NCBI RefSeq assembly: GCF_030062155.1
Contig: NZ_CP118267.1
Span: forward strand, 62,001 to 126,000
Direction: 5' to 3'
Length of the DNA stretch: 64,000 bases
Source of the DNA: Pantoea sp. Lij88
GTDB taxonomy: Bacteria; Pseudomonadota; Gammaproteobacteria; Enterobacterales; Enterobacteriaceae
Shown here piece after piece: positions 33,608 to 42,425 of this stretch (its first letter is position 1; each line of letters opens with the position of its first letter). The position numbers and the translations under genes are program-made. The notes beneath the pieces are model-generated. The model saw nothing but the letters and a program-made list of their open reading frames with translations. It was not told the origin of the DNA and did not search any database.

Positions 33608-34015
33608 GTGCTGGCTTATATCACGATTGGGACAAACGACTTTAAGCGCTCCGTGGAGTTTTATGACGCTGTATTGACCGTTCTGGGATATTCACGACTG
33701 CCAGCCTGGACAGAGAGCTGGGTCATGTGGGGAGATGAAAATAATCCGGACGAGGGGTTCAGCTTCTGTATTTGCCCTACCTTTGACGGTCATCCCGCGA
33801 CAGCAGGAAACGGGACCCTGTTCGCACTCAAAGCCGATAGTGCGGAACTCGTCAGACGCTTCCATGCAGCTGGCCTCCTTGCGGGAGGAGTGAATGAAGG
33901 CGCCCCAGGCACACGAACCGCTTACGGTCCTGACTTTTATGTAGCCTATGTGCGGGATCCTGACGGACATAAGCTGGCATGCGTTTGTCAGCATTATTCT
34001 CCCGAAGCAGATTAG
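33608..34015 (+). CDS. VOC-family (glyoxalase-like) protein
   Basis: A 135-residue vicinal-oxygen-chelate fold protein. MLAYITIGTNDFKRSVEFYDAVL is the usual first beta-alpha unit, and FYVAYVRDPDGHKLACVC the last strand with a conserved DPDGH. The start is probably GTG at 33608, with GAGGA upstream. Members include glyoxalases, fosfomycin and bleomycin resistance proteins and dioxygenases; this one cannot be assigned. It is monocistronic. Confidence 0.85.
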   Translation: MLAYITIGTNDFKRSVEFYDAVLTVLGYSRLPAWTESWVMWGDENNPDEGFSFCICPTFDGHPATAGNGTLFALKADSAELVRRFHAAGLLAGGVNEGAPGTRTAYGPDFYVAYVRDPDGHKLACVCQHYSPEAD

Positions 34016-34103
34016 GGAGTAAATGTCACCTGACTGGTGAAATCTCAGGATTTTCAGCGGCTACAAACTTAACCCTGAATTCTGCGTTTCCAGCTTACAA
34101 CCC

Positions 34104-35024
34104 TCAATGCGATGAAACAAAGACCGGGGATTCCTGCACGGGCGGAACAGAGAAATGACGCTGCATGCGTTTGATCTCCTCCGCCGGGGGCAAACCAAAC
34201 AGACGTTTAAACTCACGATTAAACTGCGATGCGCTCTCATAGCCCACAGCGTAGCCTGCTGCTGCAGCGGTCATCTGCTGGCGAACCATCAGCATGCGCG
34301 CCTGATGCAGGCGCACCGATTTCACATATTGCATCGGCGGCATCCTGATGATGGATTTGAAATGAAGATGAAAGGTCGGGACGCTCATGCCCGCTTCGCC
34401 AGCCAGTTGCGTCAGCGTTAATGGCTGCGCATAGGTGGCGTGGATGTGCTTTACCACTTTCCCTATTTTACTGAACTGTCCCTGCAGGCCCAGCGCGGCA
34501 CGCATGGCGTTGCCCTGTTCACCCGTCAGCACACGAAAATAAAGTTCGCGCAGCCGCGCATGTCCGAGTATCGCAGTTTCAAGCGGACTGTTCAGGGCTT
34601 CAAGCAAACCCAGCACCGCTCCCTTTACTGTGTCGTCCATCTGACTCGACATCATACTCTGCGGCGCGGCGGGAGAATGTGAAACATCATGCTGATCGAT
34701 CTGCAGGATAAGTTCAGCGGCAAGCTGAAAATCCAGATGCATATAAATAGCCAGCAGAGGATGCTCCGCGGACGCGTCGGTTTCCATAGTAAACGGCACA
34801 GGAACCGAGACCGCCAGGTAGTGCTGTTCATCATATAAGTAGGTCTGCTGGCCGAAGTAACCCCGTTTGCTGCCCTGACAGACAATCACGATGCCCGGAT
34901 CATAAAGCACCGGTGTTCTGGCAAGAGGACGATCGGCGCGCAGAATCCGCACACCGGGTAACGCCGTCAGGTTGTATCCCTCATGCGGCGCCAGGGCTTT
35001 GATCAGGGCAATCATTCCGGTCAT
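34104..35024 (-). CDS. AraC-family transcriptional regulator
   Basis: A 306-residue regulator with an N-terminal AraC_N-type sensor domain (VLYDPGIVIVCQGSKRGYFG is characteristic) and two C-terminal helix-turn-helices (LAGEAGMSVPTFHLHFKS and YAVGYESASQFNREFKRLFG). Regulators of this type, such as YqhC, often control a neighbouring oxidoreductase. Here it is divergent from an SDR gene, with about 100 bases between the two starts, so it likely activates that gene in response to a small electrophile or similar signal. The effector is unknown. Confidence 0.88.
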   Translation of the reverse strand: MTGMIALIKALAPHEGYNLTALPGVRILRADRPLARTPVLYDPGIVIVCQGSKRGYFGQQTYLYDEQHYLAVSVPVPFTMETDASAEHPLLAIYMHLDFQLAAELILQIDQHDVSHSPAAPQSMMSSQMDDTVKGAVLGLLEALNSPLETAILGHARLRELYFRVLTGEQGNAMRAALGLQGQFSKIGKVVKHIHATYAQPLTLTQLAGEAGMSVPTFHLHFKSIIRMPPMQYVKSVRLHQARMLMVRQQMTAAAAGYAVGYESASQFNREFKRLFGLPPAEEIKRMQRHFSVPPVQESPVFVSSH

Positions 35025-35128
35025 TACGGCACCTCATAAGATCAGGCAAGAAAACGAGAAGATACGGCCTAAAAACACAACAGCATTGAGAATACCATGC
35101 AATCTCTACGGTTCATGGGAGTTCTTTT

Positions 35129-35962
35129 ATGTCATCTGTTAAAACAATCTTAATTACTGGCGTCAGCAGTGGCTTTGGTCTGGCACTGGCGCGTGAAGCC
35201 CTCCATGCCGGGCACCGGGTCATCGGTACCGTGCGAAACCGCGAAGCACTGCAGGCTTTTGAAGCGCTCAATGCAGAGCGTGCCGTGGGCCGCCTGCTGG
35301 ATGTCACGGACTTTGAGCGTATTGAAGAGGTCATCAGGGAGATTGAGTCCACGGTCGGTCAGATTGATGTGCTGGTGAACAATGCCGGTTACGGCCATGA
35401 AGGGATTCTGGAAGAGTCCTCTCTGGCAGAGATGCGCCATCAGTTTGACGTGAACGTTTTTGGCGCAGTGGCAATGATCAAAGCGGTCCTGCCGGGTATG
35501 CGTGAACGCCGTCGCGGGCATATCATCAATATTACGTCGATGGGGGGATTTATTACCCTGCCCGGCATCAGCTACTACTGCGGCAGTAAGTTTGCGCTTG
35601 AGGGCATTTCAGAAACGCTCGGCAAAGAGCTGGCTCCGTTCGGCATACACGTCACTGCCGTGGCACCCGGCTCATTCCGCACTGACTGGGCGGGACGTTC
35701 AATGGTACGCAGCGCCCGCACTATTGCGGACTATGACACCCTGTTCGAACCTATTCGTCAGGCCCGGGAGGAAAAAAGCGGGAAACAACCCGGCAATCCC
35801 ACAAAGGCGGCTCAGGCCATGCTGGCGTTGCTGGAAAACCCGAATCCACCCGCGCATCTGTTGTTAGGCAGTGATGCCCTGGGCCTGGTTCGTCAAAAAC
35901 TGGCAGCCATGAGTCAGGAGATCGATCAGTGGGAAAATCTTACCCGTTCAACCGATGACTGA
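35129..35962 (+). CDS. Short-chain dehydrogenase/reductase
   Basis: A 277-residue classical SDR. ILITGVSSGFGLALAREAL is the Rossmann glycine motif, VNNAGYGHEG the NNAG motif, INITSMGG contains the catalytic Ser region, and YYCGSKFALEG is YxxxK with catalytic Tyr and Lys. The length and the C-terminal part resemble the oxidoreductase group that pairs with AraC_N regulators. It is divergent from such a regulator and ends in a strong terminator (35997-36023). The substrate is unknown. Confidence 0.9.
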   Translation: MSSVKTILITGVSSGFGLALAREALHAGHRVIGTVRNREALQAFEALNAERAVGRLLDVTDFERIEEVIREIESTVGQIDVLVNNAGYGHEGILEESSLAEMRHQFDVNVFGAVAMIKAVLPGMRERRRGHIINITSMGGFITLPGISYYCGSKFALEGISETLGKELAPFGIHVTAVAPGSFRTDWAGRSMVRSARTIADYDTLFEPIRQAREEKSGKQPGNPTKAAQAMLALLENPNPPAHLLLGSDALGLVRQKLAAMSQEIDQWENLTRSTDD

Positions 35963-35996
35963 ACCGTTTGCGTCCGAACAAACAGCCTGACCGGGG

Positions 35997-36023
35997 ATGG
36001 CCGTTGACACCAACGGCCATTTT
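35997..36023 (+). terminator. Rho-independent terminator after the SDR gene
   Basis: A perfect 10-base stem ATGGCCGTTG / CAACGGCCAT with an ACAC loop, followed by TTTTCTC. Confidence 0.75.
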
Positions 36024-36103
36024 CTCTGGCGTTCCGGACAGGAGAATGGAGCAGATTTGGATTCAGAGGTCGGGCACCATCCAGTTGAACATTAACGGGT
36101 TAT

Positions 36104-36143
36104 CAGCTGGCTGCCGCATCCTTCGGGATGTCGCAGCCAGCTG
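36104..36143 (-). terminator. Long stem-loop after the MFS gene
   Basis: An 11-base outer stem (CAGCTGGCTGC / GCAGCCAGCTG) encloses an inner ATCC-TTCG-GGAT hairpin, 12 bases past the MFS stop. No clear T run; probable terminator. Confidence 0.6.
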
Positions 36144-36154
36144 AGCGTGTTGTA

Positions 36155-37612
36155 TTACCGGTGGGAGAAGCGGGCCGGGTTCGCTGAGCGAACGGAGGCG
36201 CGACGGATGAGCCGGATACTCAGCGCTGCCCCGATAGCCAGGCAAGCGGCCATCGTCAGAAGCGCGATGATAAAGGCATGAGTGATCGCTTCACTGCTGT
36301 GACCGTTATCCAGCATGCTGTAGAAAATACCGCCAATAAGGGCGACGCTTAGCGCAGTGCTGATTTGTAAGGCGGCGCTGGTTACGCCAGCGATCATCCC
36401 TGAAAATTGTGGCGCAACCTGGCCGGTTACCATCCGCACCAGGGTTGGCATCGCCAGTCCCTGACCCAGCCCGGTCACAAAAAGAAGCGGGGCGAGCGGC
36501 AGCATAGCGGGCTGACTGCCCGTCAGCGTGGTGGCAATCAACCATCCCAGGCCTGCCAGGCCTGCGGTTTCGCATCCCATCCCGATTGCGCTCAGGTAAT
36601 TACCGGTAAATCGCCTCAGCCAGGGTGTCAGTAACGGACCGATCAGAAAACCAACGCCAAAGGGCAGGAAAACCGTGCCTGCACTCAGCGCGTTTAAATG
36701 TAAGGCACCCTGCAGATAGACAGAAAACAGCATAAAGAACGCGCCGATAGAATAAAACAGTAAAACAATGACCAGTCCCTGGCCCAGCCCCGGTGCACGT
36801 AAAACGTCCGGATTAAGTAGTGGTGATCCCCCCTTGTGACTGAGCCGCTGCTCATAGCGCCATAACAGCGTGGCCAGCAGCGGGAAAATCAGAAACCACA
36901 TCCACGTCCACCAGGGCCATCCCGCTTCACGGCCTTCGATCAGCGGTACAATCAGCGTGCTCAGCGTTAATGTGGCCAGCAGTGTGCCGACAGGGTCAAG
37001 CCGCTGCGCCGCCCGCGCCCGTGTCTCTTTCAGCAGCGGCAGGCCAAAAAGAATGACCAGCAGCGCCACCGGCAGGTTAACGAGAAAAATAGCCCGCCAG
37101 CCCAGATGAAACAGATCGGCAGAAATCAGAATACCGCCCAGCACCTGTCCGATCACCGAGGCCAGACCAAACACGGCACCATAGATACTGAGCGCTAACG
37201 GTCTCTCCGCTTCAGGAAAAATGGCCTGTACGGAAGCCAGTGCCTGGGGAGCCATAATGGCGGCCGTCGCGCCCTGTAAGATGCGTCCGGCAATCAGTGC
37301 CCAGGGTGACCAGGCAAAACCGCACAGCAAGGATGCTGCAGCAAAACCCATCAGCCCGAGAAAGAACATCTTCCCGCGACCATAAATATCTCCCAGCCGG
37401 CCGCCGGTAATTAACGTCACGGCATAAACAGCAGCATAGGATGAAATCACCAGCTGTTCCGCAGAGGAAGAGGTGCTGAGGTCTTGCTGAATAGCAGGCA
37501 AGGCCACGTTGACGATAAAGAAATCGAGCGGCGGCAAAAATGCCCCGACCAGTAAAATGACAAACATCGCCCAGCGATGTGGCTCGGCTTGCGGGATGCT
37601 AAGTGCCGACAT
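36155..37612 (-). CDS. MFS drug:H+ antiporter, DHA2 (EmrB/QacA) family
   Basis: A 485-residue major facilitator with about fourteen predicted spans. FLPPLDFFIVNVALPAIQQDL is the DHA2 first-helix signature, GGRLGDIYGRGKMFFLG is the loop 2-3 motif, and VIGQVLGGILIS is the antiporter motif C region in TM5. It likely exports hydrophobic drugs or a metabolite. There is no EmrA-type adaptor next to it. The interrupted SDR gene lies upstream on the same strand and may share regulation. Confidence 0.9.
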   Translation of the reverse strand: MSALSIPQAEPHRWAMFVILLVGAFLPPLDFFIVNVALPAIQQDLSTSSSAEQLVISSYAAVYAVTLITGGRLGDIYGRGKMFFLGLMGFAAASLLCGFAWSPWALIAGRILQGATAAIMAPQALASVQAIFPEAERPLALSIYGAVFGLASVIGQVLGGILISADLFHLGWRAIFLVNLPVALLVILFGLPLLKETRARAAQRLDPVGTLLATLTLSTLIVPLIEGREAGWPWWTWMWFLIFPLLATLLWRYEQRLSHKGGSPLLNPDVLRAPGLGQGLVIVLLFYSIGAFFMLFSVYLQGALHLNALSAGTVFLPFGVGFLIGPLLTPWLRRFTGNYLSAIGMGCETAGLAGLGWLIATTLTGSQPAMLPLAPLLFVTGLGQGLAMPTLVRMVTGQVAPQFSGMIAGVTSAALQISTALSVALIGGIFYSMLDNGHSSEAITHAFIIALLTMAACLAIGAALSIRLIRRASVRSANPARFSHR

Positions 37613-37726
37613 AGGTCACTCCTTATGGAACGTCGCCCCCGATAAAGGGCGAATGGTAATCACAGAATGTGCAGGTAACCTGACAGAACGGGGCCGCCGC
37701 CCGGCAGAAACGACACGACGAACCGG

Positions 37727-38473
37727 TCAGCGCATCCCGCCAGAGGCGAGAATCACCTCACCAGTGATCCAGGCAGCCTCGTCTGAGGCGAGAAAGGAGA
37801 CAATCGGTGCCACATCCTATACCTGACCAATACGGCCGAGCGGCGTCTGCTCTTCATTCCATCTCTGGAAGTCTGAGTTCATCGCGCCTGCGCGATGGCT
37901 TCCTTCGGTCTCGATCAGGCCGGGATTGACCGCATTAACACGAATCCCCCGTGGGCCCAGCTCTTTTGAAAGCACACCGGTAATGGCGTCAATCGCGCCT
38001 TTGGCCCCGCTGTAGATGGCGCTCTCAGCAATAAAGACGCGGGTGACGAACGAACTGATGTTGATAATGCTGCTACCTTTACCCAGGTGCGGCACGGCTG
38101 CGGCGCTGACCAGTAGCGGCCCCAGAACATTAATATCGAACTGCCTGCGGTAGAGCGTCTCAGTGCTCTCCTCGATGCTGGCGAACTGATAAACCCCGGC
38201 ATTGTTCACCACAATGTCCAGCCGCCCGAAAAATTCGAGGGTGGTGTTGATAAGCGTCTCAACCTCTGGCTGGCGGGTGACATCCGCCGCAACGGCTATC
38301 GCCTTTCCACCGGCGGCTTCAATCTCCGCAACCACCTTCTCAGCACCGTTTCTGTCTGAGACGTAATTAATGACAACGTCTGCACCGTCAGCGGCAAGCT
38401 GTCGGGCTATCCCCGCGCCGATACTTTTTGACGCCCCGGTGACGAGGGCAACTTTGCCTTCGAGTCTGTTCAT
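37727..38473 (-). pseudogene. SDR oxidoreductase gene interrupted by an in-frame TAG
   Basis: The gene encodes a classical SDR: VALVTGASKSIGAGIARQLA (cofactor), VVNNAGVYQF, IINISSF and YSGAKGAID (YxxxK). It stops at TAG 37817-37819 after 218 residues, in GRIGQV. Beyond the stop the same frame continues with DVAPIVSFLASDEAAWITGE to a TGA at 37727-37729, the normal SDR C-terminus, for a total of 248 codons. One base change thus removes the last 30 residues, which normally complete the fold and dimer. It is either a recent nonsense mutation or a sequencing error. Confidence 0.85.
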
Positions 38474-38602
38474 AAACTCAGCTTCCTGTAATGGCCGCCT
38501 GAAGCGACGGGATGGGAAAAGCTATGGTGATACCTGCAAAGTTGTTTGAGAACTGACACTTTTGTATATTGGGTGTTCATTTTTGAACGGCGGGTGCTGG
38601 GT

Positions 38603-39451
38603 ATGGAGTGGGGAGATGTTCAGGTATTTCTTGCCGTCATCCGAAACGGCTCGTTCGGCAAGGCAGCGTTGAGTCTGGGCGTGAGTCATCCGACGGTCGG
38701 ACGCCGCATCAAAGCGCTTGAGGATGAGGCGCAGCAGTCGCTGTTCCGGCGCACAAAGGACGGTCTGGTGCTGACAGATGCCGGTGATGGGGTCATGAAG
38801 CTGGCAGAAGCGATGGAAAATTCCGCGCTGGCAATGGAGCGTCGGCTGGCGGGTAATCACGACCGGTTAGAAGGGATATTGCGAATATCAGCCGCAGAAT
38901 GGTTTACCAACACTGTGCTGGCCCCCGTGCTGGGTGAACTGGCGCGCCGTCATCCGGCCATTGTGCCGGAGGTCATTGCCAGTTTCCGGCTACTCGATCT
39001 GTCGCGCCGTGATGCCGATATCGCGTTTCGTATCGTCCCTTTCACCGATCCGGATATTGTCCAGCGCCGTCTGATGAGTGTGCCCTACGCACTTTACGGG
39101 ACGCCAGAAACGGCTCAGGCGCTGCTGACAGCGCCCTCTTCGGTGGGGCTGATTCTGATGAATACCGGACAGTCACACTTTCCTGATGTCTCCTGGCTTC
39201 TGGAACGGTTTCCGCAGTCGCGACCGGCCTTTAAAAGCACGAGCCGGGCCGTTCAGGCGCAGATGTGCCAGCGTGGGATGGGCGTTGCCGTACTGCCGCA
39301 ACCGCTGGGTGATGCCACACCGGGTCTGCAGCGCATTGCAACGCCCGATTTTCCGCCTTCACGGGATATCTGGGTCGGCTACCATCAGGATCTCCGCCAT
39401 ATGGATCGCCTGCGCGCCCTGCTGGATATCGCAGATACGATGCTGTCCTGA
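38603..39451 (+). CDS. LysR-family transcriptional regulator
   Basis: A 282-residue LysR-type regulator. The start MEWGDVQVFLAVIRNGSFGKAA and the recognition helix HPTVGRRIKALEDE give the winged helix. The effector domain is of the short type, with GILRISAAEWF and IAFRIVPF. The frame runs back to 38546, but the ATG at 38603 yields the usual LysR start. It is divergent from the interrupted SDR gene (start 38473), which it probably regulates. Confidence 0.85.
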   Translation: MEWGDVQVFLAVIRNGSFGKAALSLGVSHPTVGRRIKALEDEAQQSLFRRTKDGLVLTDAGDGVMKLAEAMENSALAMERRLAGNHDRLEGILRISAAEWFTNTVLAPVLGELARRHPAIVPEVIASFRLLDLSRRDADIAFRIVPFTDPDIVQRRLMSVPYALYGTPETAQALLTAPSSVGLILMNTGQSHFPDVSWLLERFPQSRPAFKSTSRAVQAQMCQRGMGVAVLPQPLGDATPGLQRIATPDFPPSRDIWVGYHQDLRHMDRLRALLDIADTMLS

Positions 39452-39564
39452 GCGCCTGGCAGGACAGACTGACCATAACCAGCCTGCCTGATGAGGTCAG
39501 GTGCCGGTGATTAACGTCATCTGATCCTTCCGTTAAAGTGACCGTCACATCGTTATTTTATGGA

Positions 39565-40140
39565 TCAGCAGGCAACCCTGTTTTTACGACCATTCTTAAT
39601 AGTCAGCGTGATGGCTGAAATCAGAAAATAGAAGACGCCAAAAGCCGCATAGGGTGCAACCGTGGTGACATCCAGAGCCATATCACCACTTGCCTGTTTA
39701 AACATAAACAGATCTGCTAATGCAGATTGCGCGCCACTTAAAATCATTGCCCATTGTCCACTGGAGTGTTTCCAGCGACGAATGGAAGCCGAAAGCTGCA
39801 GCACACCAGAAAATATGGCCCATACCCCAAAGACTTTTATGGTGGCATTCATACTGACGGTAAGCGCCCATATAATCGCCGCCGCGACAATCAGGCTAAC
39901 GATGAAGTTGAATCTTTGAGGAGGATTTACAGCCAGTCCGCCTGATTTGCTGGCATCGAGATAATTAGCGAGCGCGTCCCAGGCGGGATAGAGAACAAGC
40001 AGAACCGCGCCAATAACGGGATTATGCCTGCCAGTGAATATCGCAAGTGCAATCCAGATAACAGATACAGCTGCACGGATATAATAATAAGACTGCAGCC
40101 ATTGATTTTGACTGTGGGCTTTTAATGTGTTGGTTTGCAT
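39565..40140 (-). CDS. DUF308/HdeD-like membrane protein
   Basis: A 191-residue integral membrane protein with about six hydrophobic spans (for example AAVSVIWIALAIF, VIGAVLLVLYPAWDALANYLD and APYAAFGVFYFLISAITLTI). The pattern of short spans and conserved small residues resembles the HdeD/DUF308 group. The ORF extends upstream to 40215, but the ATG at 40138-40140 has GGAGAG at proper spacing. The function of such proteins is mostly unknown; some are linked to acid stress. Confidence 0.65.
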   Translation of the reverse strand: MQTNTLKAHSQNQWLQSYYYIRAAVSVIWIALAIFTGRHNPVIGAVLLVLYPAWDALANYLDASKSGGLAVNPPQRFNFIVSLIVAAAIIWALTVSMNATIKVFGVWAIFSGVLQLSASIRRWKHSSGQWAMILSGAQSALADLFMFKQASGDMALDVTTVAPYAAFGVFYFLISAITLTIKNGRKNRVAC

Positions 40141-40322
40141 TTCACTCTCCGGATTAATATTCATTTCACAAAACGTTAAGATGGGGTTAGCCGCCTGATT
40201 AAAGGCCGCACGCATTCAGTCAGAGAATTAAATCAATGCATGTTCTTTATAATCAGAGGTATTTATTTCTGGAAATCATGGTCTCCGGCAACAGAGCCTG
40301 AGCAGACCGGACTACAGTGAAG

Positions 40323-41006
40323 TTAAAAGAATCGGTTACTATCTCCTGAGTCTTTGAGGTAGCGCTCCCGGTTCTGATGCTGGCCCGATTGCCGGTAACC
40401 CATTTTGTTTAACGGACGAAGTCTGCGTATCCGCAGAGGCTGGCCACGGTTATAGGGTACGGGCGCCCGGACGAGTTCAGGTGCGATCCAGATATAAATG
40501 CTGGTTAAGGGAGCCAAAACCACAGCGGGTTGCGGGCAGGTAACTGGAAAATCGGAAACAAGAGAATAACAGTAAGGATCAGATCTTAATTCAGGGTGTT
40601 TTTTGTGTGCTTTTTCACATAAACCCACGGCAGGTTCATGACCATACTCTGCATGACTGATATCAGACGTTTCAACGTGCGCGTTATCAGTCATATTGCA
40701 TTGTGCTACGTCTACCCTGACTGTTTTTCCTGAAACAGGAACGGACCGGGCTGGCTGTAATAACATTTTTTTGCTGGCGAGCAACTGAGCGAGCATTGAG
40801 TCGATGTCTGCCCGGCGTGGTGACATACTGATAAGCGGCTTTTGAACGGCTGGCTGATTTAAGGCATCAGAGCGTGAAAGCCTGATCTGATTCTGTAACC
40901 GGGACTGAAAACCAGAGGCAATGGGATCCGGGGATCGATAATTTATCCTTCCACTATTTAATGCTGTCAGGTCTGATATAGAAGGCAGAGCACGAATAGT
41001 CGTCAT
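40323..41006 (-). CDS. Unrecognised protein (227 aa)
   Basis: A 227-residue protein starting MTTIRALPSISDLTALNSG. The N-terminal 80 residues are Ser/Ala/Gln-rich and probably disordered, followed by RRADIDSMLAQLLASKKMLL as a possible helix. The second half has several cysteines (QCNMT, GLCEK, PYCYS, VTCPQP) and a basic tail RGQPLRIRRLRPLNKMG. There is no signal peptide or clear membrane segment. No family is recognised; the disordered N-terminus recalls secreted or type III-exported proteins, but nothing nearby supports that. It is monocistronic. Confidence 0.55.
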   Translation of the reverse strand: MTTIRALPSISDLTALNSGRINYRSPDPIASGFQSRLQNQIRLSRSDALNQPAVQKPLISMSPRRADIDSMLAQLLASKKMLLQPARSVPVSGKTVRVDVAQCNMTDNAHVETSDISHAEYGHEPAVGLCEKAHKKHPELRSDPYCYSLVSDFPVTCPQPAVVLAPLTSIYIWIAPELVRAPVPYNRGQPLRIRRLRPLNKMGYRQSGQHQNRERYLKDSGDSNRFF

Positions 41007-41203
41007 ATATAACCTCTCCGTCTGAATACAAGTGCAGTGAAATAGCTTTAATTAAGGTATTTTCTGAATAGTTAACTTTCTTCGGGCGAATTTACAGCCC
41101 TGCCACATAACCATTGCACATTCAATATCATTAAAGGCAGGAAGAATATCGAATCAGGCAACAATTAAACGTCGCCTGATAGCGACTTTATATCTTTAAG
41201 GCC

Positions 41204-41794
41204 TTAGCGGGTTTTTAATAATCTCCCGATGACCGGTTCGACAATTTGCAGGAAGACGTCAGCGTTATTAAAAGCACGCGCAGAAATAATCGCACCATGC
41301 ACCGTTGCCATTAGTGATTTTGCCTCTGTAGCGGCACTTTCCCGCAGGAAAAATACGCCGCTCTTCTCGCCCCTGTCCAGCACGTCAGTGAGCCAGTCAG
41401 TGAGATCGGAAAAATGACCCCTGACTTCCTGAGCCACTTCTTTGGGTAATACCGGCAGTTCAACAGCCAGCATCACGCAAATACAGAAAGGCGAATTGTT
41501 CTCTTTTATGCAGGTCGCCCAGAAGTTTACATAGCTGTTAATTTCGCCCAGTGCATCACCGGCGAAGTGCTGGCTGGTGGCCGCCATTCCTGCGCGTGCC
41601 TGCTGACGATAATCACTTACGACCGCCTGAACCAGATCCGCTTTACCCGGGAAATGATGGTGAATACTGGATTTGCGAATCTGCACCCGCTCCGCTAAAT
41701 CGGCATAGCTGAAGCTGTTGTAACCCCCAGAGGTGAGCAACCCACGGGTGTGATGCATAATTTCTTCGGCTTTCTGTGAACGTTCTGTACTCAT
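41204..41794 (-). CDS. TetR/AcrR-family regulator
   Basis: A 196-residue TetR regulator. The DNA-binding domain reads LLTSGGYNSFSYADLAERVQIRKSSIHHHFPGKADLV. The frame extends to 41929 into the cytochrome gene, but the ATG at 41792-41794 (GGGAG upstream) gives the standard MSTERSQKAEEI start. It follows the catalase-family peroxidase and cytochrome b561 genes on the same strand and is likely their regulator; CTACTAGTAG at 43573-43582 upstream of the peroxidase is a candidate operator. Confidence 0.85.
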   Translation of the reverse strand: MSTERSQKAEEIMHHTRGLLTSGGYNSFSYADLAERVQIRKSSIHHHFPGKADLVQAVVSDYRQQARAGMAATSQHFAGDALGEINSYVNFWATCIKENNSPFCICVMLAVELPVLPKEVAQEVRGHFSDLTDWLTDVLDRGEKSGVFFLRESAATEAKSLMATVHGAIISARAFNNADVFLQIVEPVIGRLLKTR

Positions 41795-41849
41795 GCATGC
41801 TCCCGGCAGCGACGATAAAATAACGGCAAATCTGTAAACGGCCCTGAAC

Positions 41850-42425
41850 CTACTGACCGTCAGCCGGGTTGTCAAGCGCACCTGGCGCGGGGCGTTCAGG
41901 TGAACCCGCCATACTCCTGAAGACACCATCGCGCAGAATCAACGCGTGGAACAACGCTGCGGCCAGATGCAGCATGACGGTCATGAACAGCGCCAGAGCC
42001 ACCCAGCTGTGAAGCGGCCGCAAAACCACAAAGGCGTCGTTGCTGACCGGAACAATGGGCGGCAGCACCAGATGACCCAGCGTGACGGGATAGCCGGCCG
42101 CCGACAGCATCGCCCAGCCGATGAGCGGCTGAGCCAGCATCATGGCATACAGTGCCCAGTGTGAGAGAAGTGCTGACAACTTCTGCCAGGCAGGCAGCGT
42201 GGCCGGCAGTGCTGGCGTAGCGGTGGTGAAGCGCAGCCAGAGCCGCACAATGACCAGCACTAAAATCATCAGACCCAGCGGCTTATGAATGGCCACCAGC
42301 AAGCCGTGCAATGACGAAACCGTGGCTACCATCGCGACGCCAATGAACAGCATGGCCATAATCGCCGCCGCCATCAGCCAGTGAATGACGCGCAGTGCCG
42401 GGTGAAAAGTGGTGATCTTTTTCAT
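41850..42425 (-). CDS. Cytochrome b561
   Basis: A 191-residue diheme b-type cytochrome with four membrane helices. Haem-ligand histidines are visible in RVIHWLMAA (helix 1), LLVAIHKPLGL (helix 2), VVLRPLHSWVAL (helix 3) and VMLHLAAALFHALI (helix 4). It likely passes electrons from ubiquinol to the adjacent peroxidase-like protein. Its ATG overlaps the peroxidase stop as ATGA, so the two are coupled. Pairs of a catalase-family peroxidase with cytochrome b561 are a known arrangement. Confidence 0.88.
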   Translation of the reverse strand: MKKITTFHPALRVIHWLMAAAIMAMLFIGVAMVATVSSLHGLLVAIHKPLGLMILVLVIVRLWLRFTTATPALPATLPAWQKLSALLSHWALYAMMLAQPLIGWAMLSAAGYPVTLGHLVLPPIVPVSNDAFVVLRPLHSWVALALFMTVMLHLAAALFHALILRDGVFRSMAGSPERPAPGALDNPADGQ

